From NCBI GenBank assembly GCA_031268395.1, contig JAIRXI010000186.1, positions 1-8,992 of the forward strand: a DNA stretch of 8,992 nt. The letters run 5' to 3'. The position numbers were made by a program, and so were the translations under genes. Origin of the DNA: Tannerella sp. (lineage in GTDB: Bacteria; Bacteroidota; Bacteroidia; Bacteroidales; Tannerellaceae). Shown here one piece after another: positions 1 through 5,497 of this stretch. The notes below the pieces were generated by a model. The model was not told where the DNA came from and made no database searches. It saw nothing but the letters and a program-made list of their open reading frames with translations. How positions within the stretch are numbered: position 1 is the first letter of the stretch; every line of letters starts with the position of its first letter.

Positions 1-200
1 GGTTCACGGGTAAAATCATGTATTCATGGAACAAAGCGCTTGATGACCGCCACACGGCAAACCTGCCTTTCGGACAGACAATCCCCCATCGTTCGTCCAC
101 ATTCCGCCCAGGCTTCCGCAGTGGAACGTTGAAAATTGAAAATTATAAATACACAATGCCCCCCGTTCATCGTTCCCGTCGTTTCTCATTAAGGAAAAAA

Positions 201-490
201 CGGCTCGCAACGCACGATGGCCCGTCCCAGCCGGGACGGTCCTTCCTTAACGATGAATGACCTGGATTGCTTCGTTCCTTACAATGACGGCCCGCAACGC
301 ACGATGGCCCGTCCCGGCCAGGGACGGAATGTTGGTAGAAAACGGCCCGCAGCAGAATCACCCGTCCCGGCCGGGACGGACTGTGGAGGAAAAGCGGGGC
401 ACGGCGGACACCTGCCGGGGCTGTGTCCATCCGCTGTCTTACCCCGCGCGAAATAATTCCGTTCTGATCACATTCCGTCCCGGCCGGGAC
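201..490. repeat. Four copies of a GC-rich palindromic repeat
   Basis: The palindrome core CCGTCCCGGCCGGGACGG is perfect at 362-379. It is near-perfect at 222-239 (AGCC centre), at 309-327 (one extra A in the centre) and at 475-490 (truncated right arm). In the first three copies the palindrome is the right end of a longer direct repeat of 37-40 nt beginning CGGCTCGC or CGGCCCGC: 201-239, 288-327 and 343-379, the third more diverged. Each core could form a 7-9 bp GC hairpin. There is no T-run after them, so they are not typical intrinsic terminators. They look like a dispersed intergenic palindromic repeat (REP/MITE-like), or possibly protein-binding sites. Confidence 0.75.
262..289 (-). repeat. 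Fragment resembling a widespread intergenic repeat
   Basis: The plus strand reads CTGGATTGCTTCGTTCC, then TTACAATGACG. Reverse-complemented, this is very close to the CGTCATTGCGAGGAACGAAGCAATCCAG-type dispersed repeat I recall from intergenic regions of many unrelated bacteria. One end lies between two copies of the GC palindrome, so one mobile or recombining repeat may have landed in another. The assignment is from memory and the fragment is short. Confidence 0.45.
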
Positions 491-516
491 AAGCCTTTGT
501 TCCCAATAAAAAAGGG

Positions 517-545
517 TTGCATATTCAAACAAATTCATACCTTTG
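517..545 (+). promoter_or_regulatory. Bacteroidota-type promoter for the AlkZ-like gene
   Basis: A TTG at 517-519 is followed after exactly 18 nt by TACCTTTG at 538-545, matching the Bacteroidota sigma consensus (-33 TTTG, -7 TAnnTTTG). The start codon is about 50 nt downstream. No Shine-Dalgarno precedes the ATG at 596; the upstream sequence is A/T-rich, as is usual in this phylum. Confidence 0.65.
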
Positions 546-595
546 TGTTTTACAGAATCAACGTTCAAAACAATACAAACTGTAATTTGAAATAA

Positions 596-1696
596 ATGAA
601 TATTCCTGCCATTCGTATTATTTCCAACCGGCTGGCGTCGACACAACTCCAGACGCCGCATGAAGTGGTGGCCTGGATGGGCGCCGTGCAGGCGCAAAAC
701 TGCGGAATGTCGAAATGGGCTGTTGGCGTTCGATTAAAAAACAGCACCTTGACGGACATTGACGCCGCCCTTGCCGAAGGTGAAATCCTCCGTACCCATG
801 TCATGCGTCCGACCTGGCATCTGGTCGCCGCCGAAGATATTCGCTGGATGTGCGAACTCTCGAAAAAATCAATCAAAGCGGCAACGGCGCACCGGGACCG
901 TCAACTCGAAATCGACGAAAAACTGTACACAAAAGTCAATCATCTGCTCGAAACGATGCTGCGCGATAACAACCACCTGACGCGCATCGAAATTTCCAGC
1001 CAACTCCGCGCGAAGGGCGTCGCAACAGACACGTCCCGGATGATTCATTTTATGGTGCGAGCCGAAGTCGAAGGAATCGTTTGCAGCGGTATCGACCGGG
1101 GCAAAAGCCAGACTTACGCGCTGATAGAAGAGCGGGCCAAGCCTGCAAAAAAGCGGAACCGCGACGAGGCTTTGGCGCTTTTGGCGCATAATTACTTTCA
1201 AAGCCATTCGCCGGCAACGCTTTCCGACTTCGCCTGGTGGTCGGGCCTGTCGTCGGCGGACAGCAGGCAAGCCCTGCGCTCGATTGAAAACGAATTGACC
1301 GGAGAGCCGGTTGAAAATCAAACGTATTTTATTCACCAATCCCTGAACACCCGCCTGAAACTTCCCGAAAGCGTACACCTTTTGCCTGCATTCGATGAAT
1401 ATATCATTGCCTACAAAGACCGGACGGCGGTTATTGCCGCGGAATATCAGCCCAGGGCATTTACCAAAAACGGTCTGTTTTTCCCTGTCGTTTTGCACCA
1501 CGGGAAAGCCGTTGGCGTTTGGAACAAATCGATTAAAAACAATGATGTCAAATTTGATTACGACTGGTTTGAAAAAGATGGTTCCATAACAAACGCCTTG
1601 CTGGAAGAGGCGGAAAACCGGTACAGGATATTGTTGCATCATGGCAGGCACGCAGATGACGCAGACGGTCATGATGGACGCAGATCAGGGCCGTAA
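596..1696 (+). CDS. AlkZ-like winged-helix protein, putative DNA glycosylase
   Basis: This 366-residue protein matches the winged-helix HTH_42/AlkZ family (PF06224). AlkZ is a DNA glycosylase that removes bulky N7-alkylguanine adducts and unhooks interstrand crosslinks. Visible family marks are a Gln-x-Gln motif (Q32-A-Q34), which in AlkZ holds the catalytic glutamines; RPTWH at 71-75, like the family's RGTxH; SPATLSDFAWWSGL at 205-218; and LLPAFDEYIIAYKDR at 262-276. The related YcaQ/AlkX clade has Gln-x-Asp at the catalytic site, so this protein sits with the AlkZ type. No signal peptide is seen, so it should be cytosolic. The start follows a good promoter. Residues 350-366 are encoded by an inverted repeat and are probably not part of the fold; the normal family end is near RYRILLHH. 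It seems monocistronic. Its substrate cannot be told from sequence. Confidence 0.85.
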   Translation: MNIPAIRIISNRLASTQLQTPHEVVAWMGAVQAQNCGMSKWAVGVRLKNSTLTDIDAALAEGEILRTHVMRPTWHLVAAEDIRWMCELSKKSIKAATAHRDRQLEIDEKLYTKVNHLLETMLRDNNHLTRIEISSQLRAKGVATDTSRMIHFMVRAEVEGIVCSGIDRGKSQTYALIEERAKPAKKRNRDEALALLAHNYFQSHSPATLSDFAWWSGLSSADSRQALRSIENELTGEPVENQTYFIHQSLNTRLKLPESVHLLPAFDEYIIAYKDRTAVIAAEYQPRAFTKNGLFFPVVLHHGKAVGVWNKSIKNNDVKFDYDWFEKDGSITNALLEEAENRYRILLHHGRHADDADGHDGRRSGP

Positions 1697-1739
1697 AATC
1701 TGCGTCAATCAGGATAATCTGCGTCGTCTGCGTGCCTGC
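1644..1739. repeat. 96-nt imperfect inverted repeat overlapping a gene end
   Basis: The outer arms 1644-1665 and 1718-1739 match at 21 of 22 positions, and the one mismatch can pair as U-G in RNA. The inner arms 1677-1685 and 1698-1706 (GACGCAGAT/ATCTGCGTC) are perfect, with a partly paired stretch between and a 12-nt loop at 1686-1697. The arms are built from repeated CGCAGA units separated by 7-20 nt. The TAA stop of the upstream gene (1694-1696) lies in the loop. I recall similar ATCTGCGT-type repeats from intergenic regions of many Bacteroidota genomes. The transcript hairpin could act as an mRNA 3' stabiliser or a weak terminator. Confidence 0.8.
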
Positions 1740-1755
1740 TGACGGACAGTCCCGG

Positions 1756-1784
1756 TTCCAAATCCGGATATTTATTTAAATTTG
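1756..1784 (+). promoter_or_regulatory. Promoter for the rhamnosidase gene
   Basis: TAAATTTG at 1777-1784 matches the Bacteroidota -7 consensus. The -33 position, 18 nt upstream, reads TTC (1756-1758), one base from TTG. It lies between the inverted repeat and the rhamnosidase start, about 32 nt upstream of the ATG. The rhamnosidase therefore probably has its own transcript rather than relying on read-through from the gene at 596. Confidence 0.55.
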
Positions 1785-1816
1785 CAGTCAGAATAAACAT
1801 CAAAATAGAAAACAGT

Positions 1817-4507
1817 ATGAACAAAAGCATTTATTTATTGGTCTTCGTGTGCGGGATGGCGCTGTCCTGCGGGCAGTCGAACAGCAACTTCGTCCCCACG
1901 AAACTTCAGTGTGAATACCGGACAGACCCGGTCGGTATGGATGTCCCTTCACCCCGTTTCGGGTGGCAGCTGCTCGACGACGGACACGTCAGGGGACAGT
2001 CTCAGACGGCATACAGCATCCTGGTGGCGAGCAGCCTCGACAGGCTGACGGAAACCGGGGCCGATGTGTGGAACAGCGGCAAGGTGAACGCTTCGCAGCC
2101 GGTTTCGGCGCCTTTCGGAGGAGAAAAACTGCGCTCGAGCCGCGCTTATTTCTGGAAGGTAAGGGTATATGACAAAGACGGCAAGCCTTCGGAATGGAGC
2201 GAACCGGCACGGTTTGTGACCGGCCTGCTCGACCCGGCCGAATGGAACCCGGCCGAATGGATGAAACATCCGTCGGCTAAACGCACCCAGCATATCTGGT
2301 TCCGCAAAAACATGCATCTCGACAATGAGCCGCAGGCCCTGTTTGCACACGTCGCATCGCTCGGGCATCATGAAATTTACGTCAATGGCGAAAAGGTGGA
2401 CGACAGCGTGCTCGCTCCGGCGCTGACCGACTTTCAAAAACGGCTTTTCTACGTGACTTACGACATCTCCCGACTGCTCAAAAAGGGCGACAACACGGTT
2501 GCCGTCTGGTTTGCGCCCGGCTGGGCAAGTTATGACTGCTTCCAGCTCACGCCGCTTTTGCGGGTGAAGGTTGACGGTCGGGATGCCGCCGGACAGACGG
2601 TAACCCTCGGTTCGGATGCGACATGGCGCTGTGCCGCCAGCAGCAGCGAAGATGTCCTCGAAACATTTACATTCAATAATAACGGCGGCGAGATCGTAGA
2701 TGCCCGCAACGAAAATCCGGACTGGAACCGGCCGGGCTTCGACGACTCCCGGTGGGAAAACGCCGCAACGCAGGATTGCAGCCTTGAACTCCTTGCGCAG
2801 GACATCCCGCCGTCGCGTATCGTTGAAACGCTCCCGGCAAAAGCAGTCACCGATCTTGGCGGAGGAACGTACAGGATCGATTTCGGAAAGAATGTTACGG
2901 GCTGGCTGAACCTTAAATTTCACGGCCTTTCTGCGGGCGACACCGTCACGATCGGTTCCGCCGACGACGAAGAATCGCTTTGCGATTTCAATATCCGCAA
3001 CTTTTACGTTGCATCGGGCAAAGACGGCGAAGCCTTTCAGAACCGCTTTAATTACGTCGCGGGGCGTTACGCCAGCCTGGCAGGACTGAAGCAGCCGCCC
3101 AAACCGGAAGACTGCGTGGCGTATGCCGTCAGTACCGATTTGAAGCGGACGGGATCGTTCAAAAGTTCCAACGAACTGTTCAACCGGATTTACGAAACGG
3201 ACATCCGGACCTTTTTTGCAAACACACAGGAAGGCTATACGTCCGACTGTCCGCACCGCGAACGCTGCGGTTACGGCGAAGTGGCGACCGCGTGCTCGTG
3301 GGGACTCGGCCTGCCGAATCTTGATGCCGGGGCTTATTACCGCAAGGTGATCCGCGACTGGGCAGACGTTCAGACCGAAGACGGCTGGGGACGGCATACC
3401 GCACCGCAGCCGAACAGTGTACACTACGGCGGCGCAATGTGGTCGAGCGCCGGAATGAACGTCGCCATGCACCATTACCAGCATTACGGCAACAGGCAGG
3501 TCGTTGAAATGATTTACCCGACCGCAAAGCGCTGGCTGGAATTTCTCCATGCACATACGGACGGCGGACTGCTCCGGCAATACCATACCTTCCAGGGAGG
3601 CCATTTCCTTGGCGACTGGCTCGCGCCCGGTTCCCGCAACGAATGGGGGACAAGCATCGAAGCGCTTTATTTCAACAACTGTGTTTACGCAATGAACCTG
3701 GAAACGTTCGTCCAGTTCGCAAAACTGCTTGGACACGCTGACGATGCGGCGCTGTACGGCGAACGGCTCGACAGACTCCGTCCGGCCATTCATGCCGAAT
3801 TTTACGACGCCGAAAATGCGAAATACTGTAATGGGACGCAGGTGCAAAACGCATTCGCCATCCTGACCGGCGTCACGCCCGGGGCCGAACTTGCGAAAAC
3901 GGCGGCTTACATTCACGACGACCTGAACGGCGCGCATCCGTATTTCGACATGGGAAGCTCCGGTCTGACCGTGCTGTTGAAGTATTTTGTCGACCATCCC
4001 GAAGAAGGCCGGACCGTCGCGAAAATCCTGAACAGAACGGAATTTCCCGGTTACGGATATTTCATTGACAAGGGCGAAAGCACGTGGCCCGAAGACTGGA
4101 AGATCGACGTGCCGAGCAAGATACACACCTGTTATACGGGCATTTCGGGCTGGCTGGTCAAGGGGCTTTGCGGTATTCAACCCGACGGGAATCAGCCGGG
4201 TTACAAACATTTCATCATACGCCCGGCGATTGTAGACGAAGCCTCTTTTGCCGAAGCGTCGGTCGAATCGCCCTGCGGTCAGATTTTCAGTCGCTGGGAA
4301 CGCAAAGACGGCAAAGTCATCCTGTCGGTGACGGTTCCGCCCGGCACGTCGGCGACCGTATATATTCCCGCTTCACAGCCCGGTCAGGTGACCGAAAGCG
4401 GCAACCTGCTGGACGACGCCGAAGGAATTACGCAAAAAGACGCTGGAGACGGCTATGTGGCAGTCCTGGCCATATCGGGGAAATATGAATTTGCCGCTCC
4501 GTATTGA
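1817..4507 (+). CDS. GH78 alpha-L-rhamnosidase, lipoprotein
   Basis: This 896-residue enzyme is predicted to remove terminal alpha-L-rhamnose from plant or microbial glycans and glycosides by the inverting GH78 mechanism. A lipoprotein signal (residues 1-18, lipobox A-L-S-C18) places it in the periplasm or on the cell surface. Domains in order are an Ig-like rhamnosidase N-domain (about 25-135, LQCEYRTDPVGMDVPSPRFGW), a rhamnosidase_N carbohydrate-binding-like domain (about 159-330), a beta-domain (about 340-440), the (alpha/alpha)6 catalytic barrel (about 445-780) and a C-terminal beta-sandwich (about 785-896, PGYKHFIIRP). The catalytic segment is DCPHRE at 477-482, with E482 the likely general acid; E759 in ESTWPEDW aligns with the general base in the usual ATTxWExW motif. 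The usual WTGD motif is GYGEV here, so the position often held by Asp is V489, next to E488. Length and domain set are complete. No SusC/SusD pair or regulator is in the window. Start: A-rich leader, no Shine-Dalgarno. Confidence 0.93.
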   Translation: MNKSIYLLVFVCGMALSCGQSNSNFVPTKLQCEYRTDPVGMDVPSPRFGWQLLDDGHVRGQSQTAYSILVASSLDRLTETGADVWNSGKVNASQPVSAPFGGEKLRSSRAYFWKVRVYDKDGKPSEWSEPARFVTGLLDPAEWNPAEWMKHPSAKRTQHIWFRKNMHLDNEPQALFAHVASLGHHEIYVNGEKVDDSVLAPALTDFQKRLFYVTYDISRLLKKGDNTVAVWFAPGWASYDCFQLTPLLRVKVDGRDAAGQTVTLGSDATWRCAASSSEDVLETFTFNNNGGEIVDARNENPDWNRPGFDDSRWENAATQDCSLELLAQDIPPSRIVETLPAKAVTDLGGGTYRIDFGKNVTGWLNLKFHGLSAGDTVTIGSADDEESLCDFNIRNFYVASGKDGEAFQNRFNYVAGRYASLAGLKQPPKPEDCVAYAVSTDLKRTGSFKSSNELFNRIYETDIRTFFANTQEGYTSDCPHRERCGYGEVATACSWGLGLPNLDAGAYYRKVIRDWADVQTEDGWGRHTAPQPNSVHYGGAMWSSAGMNVAMHHYQHYGNRQVVEMIYPTAKRWLEFLHAHTDGGLLRQYHTFQGGHFLGDWLAPGSRNEWGTSIEALYFNNCVYAMNLETFVQFAKLLGHADDAALYGERLDRLRPAIHAEFYDAENAKYCNGTQVQNAFAILTGVTPGAELAKTAAYIHDDLNGAHPYFDMGSSGLTVLLKYFVDHPEEGRTVAKILNRTEFPGYGYFIDKGESTWPEDWKIDVPSKIHTCYTGISGWLVKGLCGIQPDGNQPGYKHFIIRPAIVDEASFAEASVESPCGQIFSRWERKDGKVILSVTVPPGTSATVYIPASQPGQVTESGNLLDDAEGITQKDAGDGYVAVLAISGKYEFAAPY

Positions 4508-4607
4508 CCGGCAGGCAACCTTCTTGCGACAGTTCAGGATTACGAAATAAATAACATGTCTGTGCCCGTCACCGGCGAAAAAGAGGCTGACACAGGCTGG
4601 CCTGAAA

Positions 4608-4646
4608 AAAAAGATAACCGGATTTTTCCGATCCGGTTATCTTTTT
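4608..4646. terminator. Bidirectional intrinsic terminator
   Basis: A perfect 16-bp stem (4608-4623 with 4631-4646) has a 7-nt loop. It is flanked by an A-tract on the left (from 4605) and ends in T5 on the right, so it can end transcription from both sides. It sits between the convergent rhamnosidase and small lipoprotein genes, about 100 nt past the rhamnosidase stop. Confidence 0.9.
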
Positions 4647-4729
4647 GCCCGCGCGCGATCAGCACTTGAGAATAACTATATGTCACCGACAACATAAGTG
4701 ACACAAAAAACAATACATTTTTTTCATGA

Positions 4730-5113
4730 TTACTTGTTTGTCAATGAGTCTATGTAAATATAAAAAATAGTAAGTCCGCCTATGGGCGATGTTTTATCGG
4801 ACGGATAACAGGTTCCACTGAATATCACTTCCCTTTTAGTCTCTTTCGGGAGATTGTCATCAAATTCTTTTATCAGATATACATTTTCGCTGTCTATCGT
4901 TCCGGGTATCACATGCGAAATCCCCCACATTTTATGTTGGGCATAATAAGACAATACTCCGGACAGGCCTGTAACCGTTTCCCCGGAAACAGGCACTTCT
5001 TCGGCGCTGTTCAGAACCAAATCCGTTTCCTTCTCTTCGTTACTCCCCATACCAGCATCCCCCGAGCATCCATATACTGCCATCAGTAGACATAACACAA
5101 TGATTTTCTTCAT
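4730..5113 (-). CDS. Small lipoprotein of unknown function
   Basis: This 127-residue protein has a lipoprotein signal: MKK, a hydrophobic core at residues 4-14, and lipobox V-Y-G-C16. After Cys16 comes an acidic, Ser/Gly-rich linker (about 17-40, with EEKETD), then a probably beta-rich domain (about 45-125) containing TVTGLSGVLSYY, a Val-Ile-Phe-Ser-Gly strand near residue 97, and GGLTIFYIYID near the end. I do not recognise a named family, though it resembles short hypothetical Bacteroides lipoproteins. The start is well supported: an AGGAGG Shine-Dalgarno (5122-5127) lies 8 nt before the ATG. Transcription runs into the bidirectional terminator. The gene is A+T-rich compared with the rhamnosidase. 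Whether it works with the upstream TIR gene is unknown; it has its own promoter. Confidence 0.8.
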   Translation of the reverse strand: MKKIIVLCLLMAVYGCSGDAGMGSNEEKETDLVLNSAEEVPVSGETVTGLSGVLSYYAQHKMWGISHVIPGTIDSENVYLIKEFDDNLPKETKREVIFSGTCYPSDKTSPIGGLTIFYIYIDSLTNK

Positions 5114-5121
5114 ATCAAGTT

Positions 5122-5127
5122 CCTCCT
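5122..5127 (-). promoter_or_regulatory. Strong Shine-Dalgarno of the small lipoprotein gene
   Basis: The minus strand reads AGGAGG, 8 nt before the ATG at 5113. This is a full anti-16S match and unusual in Bacteroidota, where most genes, including the neighbours here, lack one. It fixes the start codon. Confidence 0.8.
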
Positions 5128-5148
5128 TTATTTATTATGATTATACGC

Positions 5149-5177
5149 CAAAGATAATTATTTATTTCAAATATCAA
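5149..5177 (-). promoter_or_regulatory. Promoter for the small lipoprotein gene
   Basis: On the minus strand TTG (5175-5177), an 18-nt spacer and TATCTTTG (5149-5156) match the Bacteroidota promoter consensus. The start codon is about 36 nt downstream of the -7 element. Confidence 0.65.
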
Positions 5178-5497
5178 GACAGTAGCAGCCATGTTTTAAT
5201 GTTGATTATTTAGTAGAACCGGACGAATCGGCCGGTCACGTATCATTTAATCGGCCCGGACACCTTCCGAAGAAAGAGAAAATCTTCTTATCGGGGGAAA
5301 ATATGGTATAGAGGAAGATAACTGCAGTCCGAGACACCGTACCGGACGGGCATTCCGTAACACCTGCGTTTCTCAAAGAAACCGGTCAATCGGCTGGAGG
5401 CTTTCCTTTCCGCTTTCTTTTATCCTTTGCGGGCATCGTTCTTCGTTTTATCGTTTATCGTTCGCAAAACATTGTCCGAATGTTTATATGAATCAAA
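5178..5497. other. Intergenic spacer between TIR and small lipoprotein genes
   Basis: No gene is seen here. Three short AATCGGC-type repeats (5226-5236, 5249-5259, 5388-5396), a weak 5-bp hairpin (5368-5382, no T-run) and an ATCGTT-rich run (5435-5464) are present. No clear terminator follows the TIR gene. Confidence 0.6.

Larger units (their letters stand above)
1..595. other. Non-coding, repeat-rich intergenic stretch
   Basis: No convincing gene is seen on either strand. The short open frames here run across GC-rich palindromes, overlap one another and resemble no family. The stretch holds a tandem TTGAAAAT pair (129-144), an ATCGTT-like run (about 166-184), four copies of a GC palindrome, a fragment resembling a dispersed bacterial repeat (262-289), and a promoter (517-545) for the gene at 596. 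The first 120 bases could be the tail of an upstream intergenic region; nothing is identifiable in them. Confidence 0.7.

Noticed and set aside
167..697. A 176-codon minus-strand frame across the palindrome cluster
   Set aside because: It runs through GC palindromes and overlaps the promoter and start of the real gene at 596; its product is low-complexity and Arg/Pro-rich.
869..1672. A 267-codon open frame antisense to the AlkZ-like gene
   Set aside because: The sense strand encodes a full-length family member and the antisense product resembles nothing.
1949..4210. A 753-codon open frame antisense to the rhamnosidase
   Set aside because: It is a shadow of a G+C-rich gene with biased third positions; it resembles no family, while the plus-strand GH78 match is complete.
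4681..4703. TGTCAC/GTGACA inverted pair after the small lipoprotein stop
   Set aside because: Only 6-bp arms with an 11-nt loop and no T-run; the stronger terminator lies just beyond it.
5368..5382. Possible terminator of the TIR gene
   Set aside because: A 5-bp stem without a T-run, more than 100 nt past the stop, is too weak to call.
5226..5396. Three AATCGGC-like short repeats
   Set aside because: They are too short and irregularly spaced to separate from chance.
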